A stretch of 64,000 nucleotides of DNA, from assembly GCA_965224435.1 (NCBI GenBank), contig OZ245048.1, positions 3,472,001 through 3,536,000 on the forward strand. The letters run 5' to 3'. The position numbers were made by a program, and so were the translations under genes. The stretch is from JAJRQY01 sp965224435. Its GTDB lineage: Bacteria; Actinomycetota; Acidimicrobiia; Acidimicrobiales; SZUA-35. This document shows, piece after piece, positions 16,911-25,320 of this stretch; the stretch's first letter is position 1, and each line of letters begins with the position of its first letter. A model generated the notes under the pieces. It did not search any database and was not told the origin of the DNA. It saw only the letters and a program-made list of their open reading frames with translations.

Positions 16911-17927
16911 CTACTTCGCCTCAGTCACAGGCGGATTAATCCACACCCGCTCAGGAACCAACGGCGGCACAGGACGACCACCCGGGAACCGCTCAGGATA
17001 CTCCTCAAACGCCTGATCCAACGTGGCCTGACGAGCACGACTAATAGCCTGCCCGCGACCAGCATGACGATCCGCTGGCGTCAACAAACCAATCCCGGTG
17101 TGATGATGCTCATGGTTGTACCAGTTGACGAAACTCTCACAATGCTGCATCGCGTCCTCGATTGTCTCATAGCTTCCAGGCCAATCCGAGCGGTACTTCA
17201 TGGTCTTGAACCCCGCCTCAGCGTGGGGATTGTCATTGGACACACGGGGCCGTGACAGGGACCGGCGGACACCCAGAACATCGTACAAATCCGCCAGCGT
17301 CTGAGACGTCATCTGAGCCCCACGATCGGAATGAATTGTCAACTGATGCTCCGCAACGTTCTCCCAGCCGCAGGTCACCGTGATCAAATTCTCCGCTACC
17401 TCCGCGGTTTCAGCCTTGTCAATTGTCCAGCCCACAATCTTACGTGACCACAAATCATAGATCACATACATGTAGAACCATACGCCCCTGGATGGCCCCG
17501 CGAGGCGGGTGATATCCCAGCACCAAACCTGGTTCGGTGCAGTCGCAACAACCCTAGGTCTACCAGCCTTATCACGGGTCCCGGATTGGCGTCGTTCCCC
17601 AGTCAGGTCCTGCTCTGCGAGAATTCTGTGCATAGTCCTGGGCGAACACAAATAGGTGTTTTCGTCCAGCAGGGTGGCCCATGCTTCAGTCACGCCAACA
17701 TCGCAGAAACGCGGTGAGCAAAGAACGTCCAGCACCTTTCGTTTTTCTTCTTCGGTGAGTTTCGCTGGATGCGGTTTTGGTGGTCCTTCCCTGGCCCGCG
17801 ATTTCCGTTCCCGGGCATCGCCGCGCTGATCTTGGCAGTGATGGCGCCACGGTCGTTCATGAATTCCGAAGGCCCGGCAGGCTTGTGTGCGGCCGATTCT
17901 TGGTTCCCAGGCAATGACACCGTTCAT
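16911..17927 (-). CDS. IS3-family transposase OrfB (DDE integrase core)
   Basis: A 338-residue protein with an HTH_21-like N-terminus, then the integrase core: QVWCWDITRL (D), HSDRGAQMTS (D), and VSNDNPHAEAGFKTMKYR (E), followed by FVNWYNHEHHHTGIGLLTPADRH. The frame stays open upstream of 17927 across the end of orfA, allowing an OrfAB fusion by -1 frameshifting. The catalytic residues are complete. Confidence 0.92.
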   Translation of the reverse strand: MNGVIAWEPRIGRTQACRAFGIHERPWRHHCQDQRGDARERKSRAREGPPKPHPAKLTEEEKRKVLDVLCSPRFCDVGVTEAWATLLDENTYLCSPRTMHRILAEQDLTGERRQSGTRDKAGRPRVVATAPNQVWCWDITRLAGPSRGVWFYMYVIYDLWSRKIVGWTIDKAETAEVAENLITVTCGWENVAEHQLTIHSDRGAQMTSQTLADLYDVLGVRRSLSRPRVSNDNPHAEAGFKTMKYRSDWPGSYETIEDAMQHCESFVNWYNHEHHHTGIGLLTPADRHAGRGQAISRARQATLDQAFEEYPERFPGGRPVPPLVPERVWINPPVTEAK

Positions 17928-17941
17928 TGATGGGTGGTGGC

Positions 17942-18298
17942 CTATTCCTGATGCGGGCTGCCCGTGTTTTTGGCGTGCAGCCCTAAAACTTTTCCCTGGG
18001 CCTCGACGAGTTCTTCGAGGAGGTTGACCCGGTCAGTGGCTTTTGCGAGTTTCTTCTCAGCTGTGGCCAACTGTTTGGCTAGTTTGGTGTCGGCTGGGGT
18101 TCGTTTTGGTCTGCTCATCTGGTTTTCGCGTTTCCAGCGGGACACGTTTTGTTGGTAGGTGCCCCATTTTCGTAGGACGATCCCGCGTTCGGTTGGGGTG
18201 GTGGCTTGATCGTAGTCGGCGATGATCTGGGCCTTCTCGTTTCTGGTGAATCGCCCCCGTTTTGTGGGGTGTACTTGGGTTGATATTGTGGTTGTCAT
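17942..18298 (-). CDS. IS3-family OrfA (helix-turn-helix protein)
   Basis: A 118-residue protein with a helix-turn-helix (FTRNEKAQIIADYDQA, WGTYQQNVSRWKREN) and a C-terminal leucine-heptad coiled coil (LAKQLATAEKKLAKATDRVNLLEELVEAQ) used for OrfA/OrfAB multimerisation. Near its end the codons GCC AAA AAC are followed by a CGGG-CAG-CCCG hairpin, a possible -1 frameshift signal. Confidence 0.85.
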   Translation of the reverse strand: MTTTISTQVHPTKRGRFTRNEKAQIIADYDQATTPTERGIVLRKWGTYQQNVSRWKRENQMSRPKRTPADTKLAKQLATAEKKLAKATDRVNLLEELVEAQGKVLGLHAKNTGSPHQE

Positions 18299-18346
18299 GG
18301 TGCTCCTTTCAGGAGCGATTGGACCGGCAACCCTCAGTATGACGCC

Positions 18347-19138
18347 CTACGGCATGTGCTCGGTGAAGATCACCCATTCGGTGTCAAAACGCTCCGAGCG
18401 AGCCAACGAATTCGCTACGAGTTTGTTGGCGCAAGCGGTCTCGGACAAGTCAGCCAAGTCGGGCCCAGGGACTAGGACTTGGACACACTGAGGATTGATC
18501 AAAAGGTTCGTGTCCCCCGAAGCGTGGGCATGCACGTCCCCTGGATGCCAGAAATCCCAATCCACATCACCCATCGTCGAACCACCGCTACACCCGGTGT
18601 CGAGTCCCGCGTAGCTCCCATCATCCGCTGCGACCTCCAAGCGAACCGTCGCGCACGGATACTGACCAGTCGAGAACTGGACAACCGACGCCGGATCGGA
18701 GCCGTCTTGATTGATACTGGTACCCACCGTGGTCACCGAGTACGTCGAGTCGACCAACACCGCCGTCGACAACTGAATGGAACGACTGTCCCCATCAATC
18801 GTCACCTCAAAAGGCGCAATCACCACTTCTCGTTCGTCGAGCGTGCCATAGCCAGAGCCCGTAACCAAGTATCCGTCGACGCACGCCGGATCCACCTCAA
18901 CACGGAAAGACTGGCCAGCATCATTCGGATCAAGAACCGTTCCAACACATACATCAGTGCCGAAGCCGTGAATCCCATAGCCCCCGAAGAAATCTGTATC
19001 CGTTATGCCCGTTCTGATCTGAACGTCGATGGCATCGCCAACCGCAGCGCCAGCGAATCCAACACCATTGGAAGTGATACCGATCACCCCCAGAACACTT
19101 GCCGCGCCGATCTGGAACTGTCGTCTATGCCGCATCAT
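18347..19138 (-). CDS. secreted protein of unknown function
   Basis: 263 residues from the ATG at 19138 (or 19135). The frame extends to 19417, but that part overlaps the divergent tetR gene. A signal peptide MMRHRRQFQIGAASVLGVIGITSNGVGFAGAA is followed by a beta-rich, Asp/Gly/Ser-rich body with six Cys residues, probably disulphide-bonded outside the cell. I recognise no family. It ends 11 bases from the IS3 right end, so the element did not cut it. Confidence 0.6.
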   Translation of the reverse strand: MMRHRRQFQIGAASVLGVIGITSNGVGFAGAAVGDAIDVQIRTGITDTDFFGGYGIHGFGTDVCVGTVLDPNDAGQSFRVEVDPACVDGYLVTGSGYGTLDEREVVIAPFEVTIDGDSRSIQLSTAVLVDSTYSVTTVGTSINQDGSDPASVVQFSTGQYPCATVRLEVAADDGSYAGLDTGCSGGSTMGDVDWDFWHPGDVHAHASGDTNLLINPQCVQVLVPGPDLADLSETACANKLVANSLARSERFDTEWVIFTEHMP

Positions 19139-19336
19139 GGGGCAAACGTATCGACCCAGAATTCTGCCGTCAATCCGAACAAGCAAAGAAGCAACAGCCC
19201 AAGGTGTTTCGATGACAGGAAGATCAGGTCCAGCTGCGACTGACGGGGAAACAGCAACGCCATCCAATTGCGGCTTGGAGTCCGAGACCGCCAAATGCTG
19301 GCCAAACCACTGTCCACCTGCCAATCTAGAGGCGAG

Positions 19337-19969
19337 ATGACTAGCAGTAAGTGGGATAAACGCCAAGAGCAGACTCGAGCCAAGGTTCTGTTGGCGGCAC
19401 GAGAGTTGATCTGCCAAGACGGGCTCGATGGCTTGTCTATACGAAAGTTGGCGACGTCGGCAGGGGTAGCCGTTGGCACCATCTACAACCAGTTCGGCGA
19501 CCGTGCCGGAGTCCTGATGGCCATGGTCCGAGACGGCCTTGAAGCTCTCGCTGACACGCTCGATCCCGACCTCAGCACCCAGCCGTTGGATGCCACTCGC
19601 TCACTCATGACCGCCCTCCTTGATCGATACGAGGACGAAGAAGAGATCTGGCGACCGGTCTTTCTCGCTCTTAAATCCGAACCAGGGGATCATGGCCTTG
19701 GAGTCAGTGGCGACCGACTTCGGTCCTTCATGCTGGCCGACCTCGTCGTCGCCGAGGAGCAGGGCATGTTTGAAGGCCCGATTGATATCGAGCTCCTGGC
19801 CGACCATCTCCTCGATGCTCAAATCGCCCTGCTCGTTCAGTGGGCATTCGGCACCATCTCCATTGAACAGTTCCGAGAGCGCTCCACCCGTTCCTTAGAA
19901 CTCGCACTTGCTGCAGTTCTCGCGCCTCCCCATCGAGCTCGTGCCCTGGGCCGAGCCAAGATCACGTGA
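19337..19969 (+). CDS. TetR-family transcriptional regulator
   Basis: 210 residues from the ATG at 19337, preceded by AGAGG. The N-terminal HTH is KVLLAARELICQDGLDGLSIRKLATSAGVAVGTIYNQFGDRAGVLMAMV. The ligand domain is generic. It is divergent from the secreted protein gene, which is a candidate target. Confidence 0.88.
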   Translation: MTSSKWDKRQEQTRAKVLLAARELICQDGLDGLSIRKLATSAGVAVGTIYNQFGDRAGVLMAMVRDGLEALADTLDPDLSTQPLDATRSLMTALLDRYEDEEEIWRPVFLALKSEPGDHGLGVSGDRLRSFMLADLVVAEEQGMFEGPIDIELLADHLLDAQIALLVQWAFGTISIEQFRERSTRSLELALAAVLAPPHRARALGRAKIT

Positions 19970-20028
19970 CATGGGGCGAGAGTCAACGCAAGCCGACTCA
20001 TGGACAGATTAGTCACGGACCGGCCCTC

Positions 20029-20625
20029 TCAGTCAGCCAACTCAGCGGCCCGACGCAGGTCCTTTGGCCGGCCAGCGGCCAAGCGCATGGTAATGAGATC
20101 TGGTTTCGATACATAGTTGATTCGAACACCGTTGACCTCACACGACTCGGCTCGACCCATGAATTGCCGAACATCAAGCGTGCCCCACGGAAGTGACGGG
20201 GTACAGCAGTCTCCTGACACCTGAACCGATCGAAAGTTCACCTTGGGCAAGCCAAAGGCTGCGGGGCCGCAGGTCACGGATCGACCATCGTCATCGGACA
20301 ACGACGCGTCAACACCGGCGAAGGCAGTGACCATGCCCGCGACCTCATCCTCATTGCCCAACCAGAGTAGATCGAGGTCGCCAGTCAGCTCCAGCGATCC
20401 ATGGAGGATTCCGGCAACCTGGCCAATGACTACTGCCTTCACTCCAGCCCGATCAAGCGAACCCAGCAACGGGAGCGGGTCAAATCCAATGGCGTCATCA
20501 CAGTCAATAGTGCCGATGATGTCATCAGCACTTTCGTGAGTCTGCCCGCTGGGTTCCCGATTCTCCGTCGCTCGTGCGATTCGCAGAAGGGCTATTCGCA
20601 GTCGTTCCTGCGGCAGATTGATCAC
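20029..20625 (-). CDS. nucleotidyltransferase-fold protein
   Basis: A 198-residue protein from GTG 20625. KAVVIGQVAGILHGSLELTGDLDLLW resembles the GG-x-A-x-x-x-hG....T-x-D-h-D motif of the minimal nucleotidyltransferase superfamily, and the C-terminal PDLITMRLAAGRPKDLRRAAELAD resembles the helix that follows in AbiEii/MNT-type proteins. The second Gly of the GG motif is Gln. It begins three bases after the HD-GYP stop, so the two are probably co-transcribed. Substrate unknown. Confidence 0.65.
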   Translation of the reverse strand: MINLPQERLRIALLRIARATENREPSGQTHESADDIIGTIDCDDAIGFDPLPLLGSLDRAGVKAVVIGQVAGILHGSLELTGDLDLLWLGNEDEVAGMVTAFAGVDASLSDDDGRSVTCGPAAFGLPKVNFRSVQVSGDCCTPSLPWGTLDVRQFMGRAESCEVNGVRINYVSKPDLITMRLAAGRPKDLRRAAELAD

Positions 20626-20628
20626 GGC

Positions 20629-22626
20629 TCAGCTTATTTGCAAGCGAGCCGGTTGGGTGAACAGGTCATAGCCAAGCACGATGTTGGTGGTGGCCAATGA
20701 GTCAGGTGCAACAACCTTGATCTTCACGACGACACCAGCAGACAACGTCTGGCTGACCGATCCAAAGTTCATCTGCACCACACCAGGTCCGCCAGGTGAA
20801 CTACCGCCTGACCAGGTGTCGGATCCAACCGTGACGCATCCGGGGTCGCAGAACTGCACTCGCGCCGCGATTCCAATGGTCTCTCCGCCATTGCCATCCT
20901 TCGCTCCCACCCAGATCCAGAACTCCATCAGGCCGCTCATCGTCTGGCCCGCGGGCAATGTCCATGTCCACTCCTGATACTTGGTTGGGTCCGAGGTACC
21001 AAGTCCAGTCCCATCCTTGGCCAAACCAAGGCCTGCTTCACTATCTCGGTCGGTGTCATAGTTGGGGAGGACGGATCCACTTGGACTAGTCGGCGACATG
21101 GCCAGCGAAGGACTCGAAGAAGTATTGCCGGAACCGGGATTGCCCAGATAGAGCGTCAAGGGCCCGACGGCCGTCGTTGTAGTTGTCGATGTTGTTGTTG
21201 TTGTAGTCGTCGGGCCAGTTGCAGTGGTTGTTGTAGTCGGGCCTGTTGCAGTGGTTGTTGTTGAGGTAGCTCGAGGGCTGGTTGTCGCTCGGGCCGTTGT
21301 ACCTGTTCTGCTTGTCGTGGTGGACGAACCCGTCGAACCCAATTCCGTCGTCGCTGAGGTTGTCGCCCCAACACCATCAGTTGTCGTCGCTCCGGCTTGC
21401 AATGTCGAAACGGTTGTGGCCGAATCAGGGGTGGAGACGGAGGGACTCACTGTCGACCCAGTGGTCGGATCACCTGGCGTCGTCGCTGTCACTGCTTCTT
21501 CTTGTTCATCAATAAAGGCGAGACCATCTGTTGTCTCTGCAACAGGGCTGAGTGCCCCAGATACCGCGACAACCGCGACAGTGCCGGCTGTAAGAGCCGT
21601 TGATCCGACGGATGACAAGCTCATCCCGAGGCGAGAAACTGTCGGTAGTTCAAGAAGCCAACCAAGGAACCCTGCGTTCTTGCGCTCCCCAATACCGACC
21701 GCAAGAAAGGCCCGAACCACATCGGGGTCAAACTGTGTTCCCGAACATCGAACCAGCTCAGCCCGAGCGGCCTCTGACGACATGGGAGCTTTGTAGGCGC
21801 GAACAGAAGTGATGACATCGTAAGCATCTGCGACGGCAACTATCCGCCCGGCCAACGAGATCTCCTCAGCCACCAAACCATCGGGGTAGCCAGTCCCATC
21901 CCACCTCTCATGATGCTCACTTGCCGCCAGTAGCCACGGCCCCAGCCAGTCGTCCAGTCCGCCGAGAAGATCCCGAGCGGCTGCCGGATGGCTGCGAAGT
22001 GCCTCCCACTCAATGTCAGTAAGTGCTTCACGCTTGTTGAGAATCTCTTCCGGTACCGCCATCTTGCCGATGTCATGAAGCATTGCGCCCCACACCAATC
22101 GTTCGCGGTCCTTTGCACTCAGGCCAAGCTCAATCGCAATGAGTTCGCTGTAGGCCCGAACCCGCTCCGTATGGCCACGGGTGACCCGATCATGGCGTGA
22201 CAAGGCGGTCACGAGTTCGAGGGCACAGATAGCCGCCTCGCCAACGTCGCTCGCATCGGTCAGCCTCTTCGAGCTAGCAGCGGTGTCAGGTTTGAAGCCC
22301 GATCGAAGCGCAACCCCATAGCGAGATGGCACACGGTCCGGAAAGACGAGGGCCAGATTGAAAAGGTAAGAAAGCGGGAGCAGGCGATTGCTTTGACGTT
22401 CAACTAACAGCGAGACCGATACGGCCACAACCAATGCCTGGGCAACCCAGATCATCAGTCCAAACAACCCGCCCGGAAGCCAGAATACCCCGGCGACCAG
22501 ATGCACAACCCCCCACGAAACAACGACTGGCAGGAGGTACGCGAGGAGCCGAACCGCTGTCGCGACCCAGCGGACGGAGTGCCATCCCGCCTGCTCTGTC
22601 GCCCCTCGTGTCGGCTCGTGGTCCAT
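20629..22626 (-). CDS. membrane HD-GYP phosphodiesterase with extracytoplasmic C-terminal domain
   Basis: 665 residues from the ATG at 22626 (GGAA upstream). Three to four membrane segments lie in the first ~80 residues. A cytoplasmic HD-GYP domain follows: RGHTERVRAYSELIA, AMLHDIGKMAVPEEIL (HD), EHHERWDGTGYPDGL (GYP) and ADAYDVITS. HD-GYP enzymes hydrolyse cyclic di-GMP. A further hydrophobic segment (ALTAGTVAVVAVSGAL) then leads to a ~90-residue Thr/Ser-rich linker and a ~150-residue beta-rich domain with a Cys pair (QFCDPGCVTV). The order suggests an internal enzyme linked to an external, possibly ligand- or surface-sensing, domain. Confidence 0.85.
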   Translation of the reverse strand: MDHEPTRGATEQAGWHSVRWVATAVRLLAYLLPVVVSWGVVHLVAGVFWLPGGLFGLMIWVAQALVVAVSVSLLVERQSNRLLPLSYLFNLALVFPDRVPSRYGVALRSGFKPDTAASSKRLTDASDVGEAAICALELVTALSRHDRVTRGHTERVRAYSELIAIELGLSAKDRERLVWGAMLHDIGKMAVPEEILNKREALTDIEWEALRSHPAAARDLLGGLDDWLGPWLLAASEHHERWDGTGYPDGLVAEEISLAGRIVAVADAYDVITSVRAYKAPMSSEAARAELVRCSGTQFDPDVVRAFLAVGIGERKNAGFLGWLLELPTVSRLGMSLSSVGSTALTAGTVAVVAVSGALSPVAETTDGLAFIDEQEEAVTATTPGDPTTGSTVSPSVSTPDSATTVSTLQAGATTTDGVGATTSATTELGSTGSSTTTSRTGTTARATTSPRATSTTTTATGPTTTTTATGPTTTTTTTSTTTTTAVGPLTLYLGNPGSGNTSSSPSLAMSPTSPSGSVLPNYDTDRDSEAGLGLAKDGTGLGTSDPTKYQEWTWTLPAGQTMSGLMEFWIWVGAKDGNGGETIGIAARVQFCDPGCVTVGSDTWSGGSSPGGPGVVQMNFGSVSQTLSAGVVVKIKVVAPDSLATTNIVLGYDLFTQPARLQIS

Positions 22627-22768
22627 CAACAGTTCCAATCGGCCAGAACAGTGCTCAACTTAGACACGCCTACTTGCGACGAGCATTCCAGATTTGGCTG
22701 GTGATAGTCCGAGGGCCCGTCCTCCCTCCCTAGATGCCCTAAGGTCCATTGAACGAAGGGGGCCATCC

Positions 22769-23584
22769 GTGGACATACGACCAGCCACCAGCGATGACCT
22801 GGACACGGTCATCTCTCTGACTCGCGCCTACCGGCGACAGCTGGCCGACTGGTCACCCGTCTACTTCAATCCTCGAAGTGGGGCCGACGAGAACCATGCC
22901 GCGTTCTTGGCCTTCCTTGTTGGCTCTGATCAACACTCAACCTCGGTGTTGACGAAAGATGACGAGGTCATCGGGTTCTTCGTCTTAATCGATCAAGGGA
23001 TCCATCGGTGGGTTGATGACTTGAGCTTGTCAGTGCCGCAGCAGTGGGAGAACGCAATGCAAACGCTCAGCTCGCAAGTGAGCCCTCCATGGGTCACTTG
23101 CGTTTGCTCCTCTGATACCGATCGGCTTCATGGACTCCAGGCATCGGGCCTGAACCGCCTATCGACCTACTACTCCCGGATGCTCAATCCGGGCCAGATC
23201 ACGGCCAAAAACCCGGGCCCGAAAGATACAGAAGCCTCCTTGCCAACGGACTACAAGCCGTCAGGCCCACGACACACATTCGGTGGTAGCTCTTTCTCAC
23301 CTGAGGCGCCAGACGCACTCGTCATCGTCGACGAGGTTCATGGCTACGTGATCGGTTCACCCAGCGCGGAACCTCCGATCTATGACCCGGGTGGACCGAC
23401 ATGTGTGATTGATCAAGTCGTCGGTTCGAACCGGGCCCAGCTCATCGAACAAGCCGCTAGCAAGGCCGGACAGCGGGGTGACGCCCAGATCATCGTTGTC
23501 TGCGCCGAAGCCGATCAGGCACTGGAATCGGTCCTCCTCCATCTTGGCTTCAAGGCAGAGGTTCACCTGCTGGGGATCAACTAG
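22769..23584 (+). CDS. GNAT-family acetyltransferase-like protein
   Basis: 271 residues from GTG 22769 behind AAGGGGG; the frame extends to 22694. It begins VDIRPATSDDLDTVISLTRAYRRQLADW, a GNAT beta1-alpha1 start, with HSTSVLTKDDEVIGFFVLID as the central strands. The C-terminal half (DALVIVDEVHGYVIG, GDAQIIVVCAEADQALESVLLHLGF) looks like a second, degenerate GNAT half. Substrate unknown. Confidence 0.65.
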   Translation: MDIRPATSDDLDTVISLTRAYRRQLADWSPVYFNPRSGADENHAAFLAFLVGSDQHSTSVLTKDDEVIGFFVLIDQGIHRWVDDLSLSVPQQWENAMQTLSSQVSPPWVTCVCSSDTDRLHGLQASGLNRLSTYYSRMLNPGQITAKNPGPKDTEASLPTDYKPSGPRHTFGGSSFSPEAPDALVIVDEVHGYVIGSPSAEPPIYDPGGPTCVIDQVVGSNRAQLIEQAASKAGQRGDAQIIVVCAEADQALESVLLHLGFKAEVHLLGIN

Positions 23585-23746
23585 TCAACACCCGCTACTC
23601 GATCCCCTCGCATACACGAAGAGGCTTTCGTGGCAAGGGCGGTGCTACGCAACAAGGTGTGTTCGGTCTGCCCCGGGTGGCGCTGGCGGCTTGCTCGGCC
23701 TTGGTGGTAGTTTGCCTACCGATATGAGTGGCTTTGAGAAAGAGAA

Positions 23747-24295
23747 ATGACGTCTATTCCCACCCTTGAAACCAAGCGTATGATTTTGCGAGCACCGGTA
23801 GCCGATGATCAGGATGATTTTGTGTCCTTCCTGATGTCGGAGCGGGCGATTTATGCCGGCGGGACGCAAGATAGAGAAGAAGCCAAGGCCGAGTTTCAAG
23901 AAATGATTGATTTCTGGAATACCGCCGAGCTTGGCACCTTGACCATGGAGCGCAAAGACAATGGCTCGGCAATTGGCCATGTGGGCGGTCTCAAGCCCGA
24001 AGGCTGGCCGGAAACGGAAATTGGCTGGTCAATTTGGCGGGACGAGGATGAAGGAAAAGGGTTTGCCTCTGAAGCGGCCACCGCCGTATTGGATCATGCC
24101 TTTAACCGTCTCGGCTGGAAAACAGCCGTCAGCTATGTTGCACCTGATAACAAAAGGTCAATCGAGATGACCGAGCGCTTGGGTGCGCTGCTTGATCTCG
24201 ATGCGGCCAAACCAGAAGGGCTGACCTGCCTCGTTTATCGCCACCTACACCCCGACGATGTCGGCGGTGATGGCGGCATGGAGGCTCACGCATGA
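23747..24295 (+). CDS. GNAT acetyltransferase (RimJ/RimL-like)
   Basis: A 182-residue protein: LETKRMILRAPVADDQDDFVSFLMSER, HVGGLKPEGWPETEIGWSIWRDEDEGKGFASEA (acetyl-CoA pyrophosphate loop region) and VAPDNKRSIEMTERLGA. AT-richer codon choice (ATT, TTT, GAA) differs from its neighbours and fits transfer from another phylum. Its TGA overlaps the ATG of a following truncated GNAT frame. Confidence 0.85.
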   Translation: MTSIPTLETKRMILRAPVADDQDDFVSFLMSERAIYAGGTQDREEAKAEFQEMIDFWNTAELGTLTMERKDNGSAIGHVGGLKPEGWPETEIGWSIWRDEDEGKGFASEAATAVLDHAFNRLGWKTAVSYVAPDNKRSIEMTERLGALLDLDAAKPEGLTCLVYRHLHPDDVGGDGGMEAHA

Positions 24296-24387
24296 TGCCA
24301 ACGCTTCACACAGGTCGTCTGCCACTGATTGCTCTTCCGGCACACCATACCGATGCGTTCTTTCTCGCTGAGCAACTCATCGACTGA
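24292..24387 (+). pseudogene. truncated second GNAT gene
   Basis: A 31-codon frame starting with ATGA overlap behind the GNAT gene. Its residues MPTLHTGRLPLIALPAHHTDAFFLAEQ match the first strand and helix of RimJ/RimL-type acetyltransferases (LxTxRLxLxxLxxxxAxxxF). It ends abruptly inside the 3' end of the convergent PEP-mutase-like gene, so the rest of the gene was lost at the recombination junction. Confidence 0.6.
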
Positions 24388-25219
24388 ACAGGCCGTTCAG
24401 CTCGCCATAGTCGACACCACCAACAAGGGAGTCACAGGAGCCGCTACCAAGAAGCTCGGTTGCAGCCGACTTCACCAAGGCGTAGGCGATCTGCGGGATA
24501 GCCATGCCGACACTGATCCGACGGGCCCCTGCTTCGACTGCCTGAGATACTGACAAGCCGCCGCCCCCCGTCATCACATTGAGGGGAACTGGAATCCGAT
24601 CAGCCAAGAGCTTGATGGTTGCCGAGTCTCCGACACCGGGAACGAAGATGCCGTCGGCACCGGCATCGACAAGTGCGAGTGCTCGATCAATGGTGGTCTC
24701 CGACGTTCCATCATCAAGGCCAAACAGCACCGCATCGAGCCTTGCATTGATGAACAGGTCAAGGCCTTGCTCATCGGCAACCTCACGAACCCGAGCAATC
24801 CGGCCTTGCTGCTCATCAAGGGAGCGAAGCGCACCGCCGGGCATGCCGTCTTCAATATTGATGCCGACTGCCCCGGCGGCAATGACTTCTTGCATGGTGA
24901 CGGTCAGTTCATCCAGAGTCTCGCCGTAGCCAGCCTCGATGTCCGCCGTCAGAGGAACCGTGGCCAGAGCAGTCATTCGCTGAAGGGCACCCATAGCCTC
25001 TTCCCTGCTCAACCCGCCGCCGTCTTGTCGTCCCAAGCTCCAGGCCACGCCCGCACTGGTGGTGCCGAGCGCCGAGGCCCCCGCCTTCTGAACAATCGCG
25101 AGCGACGCACCATCCCACACATTGGCTAGCACCAGTGGCTGCTCTTGGTGGAGTGAGCGAAAGAGCTTCGCCTTCTCGCTCAACTCTTGTCGGTCTTCAT
25201 TGCTCATGGTGATTGTCAT
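24377..25219 (-). CDS. isocitrate lyase/PEP mutase family protein
   Basis: About 280 residues from ATG 25219 (or 25207; neither has a clear ribosome site). A TIM barrel with PLVLANVWDGASLAIVQKAGASALGTTSAGVAWSLG, the metal-binding PLTADIEAGYG and INIEDG, and FVPGVGD. The KKCG catalytic loop of true isocitrate lyase is absent, as in the short PEPM/oxaloacetate-hydrolase-like group. Likely a carbon-carbon or carbon-phosphorus lyase acting on a 2-oxo acid; substrate unknown. Confidence 0.82.
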   Translation of the reverse strand: MTITMSNEDRQELSEKAKLFRSLHQEQPLVLANVWDGASLAIVQKAGASALGTTSAGVAWSLGRQDGGGLSREEAMGALQRMTALATVPLTADIEAGYGETLDELTVTMQEVIAAGAVGINIEDGMPGGALRSLDEQQGRIARVREVADEQGLDLFINARLDAVLFGLDDGTSETTIDRALALVDAGADGIFVPGVGDSATIKLLADRIPVPLNVMTGGGGLSVSQAVEAGARRISVGMAIPQIAYALVKSAATELLGSGSCDSLVGGVDYGELNGLFSR

Positions 25220-25284
25220 GGAGCAATCATGAAAGATCGGGGCTGTCATGGCTGGCGGGAATCGGCCAGCCCGGTCCTTGCCCG

Positions 25285-25319
25285 ACGCGACCTGACCAAC
25301 GCGACCTGACCAGACGCGA
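25285..25319. repeat. 14-bp tandem repeat, 2.4 copies
   Basis: ACGCGACCTGACCA occurs at 25285-25298 and 25299-25312, followed by a partial copy. It lies between a tetR stop and the next gene's start. A nearby hairpin (GGCTGGC at 25250-25256 with GCCAGCC at 25265-25271) could slow transcription after tetR. Function unknown. Confidence 0.7.
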
Positions 25320-25320
25320 G

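Larger units (their letters stand above)
16880..18336 (-). mobile_element. IS3-family insertion sequence
   Basis: OrfA and OrfB sit in the -1 relation. Inverted ends are visible: TGATTGCCGGT at 16880-16890 and, on the other strand, TGAGGGTTGCCGGT at 18336-18323, sharing TTGCCGGT. No convincing target duplication is seen, and the sequences flanking it are unrelated (istA on the left, a secreted-protein gene on the right). This is therefore not a simple insertion into an intact IS21. Confidence 0.8.

Noticed and set aside
19139..19417. N-terminal extension of the secreted protein
   Set aside because: It would overlap the divergent tetR gene and hide the signal peptide, which begins at 19138/19135.
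21156..21377. Gln/Arg-rich frame inside the HD-GYP gene
   Set aside because: A frame-shifted reading of the Thr-rich stalk codons; the simple repeat explains it.
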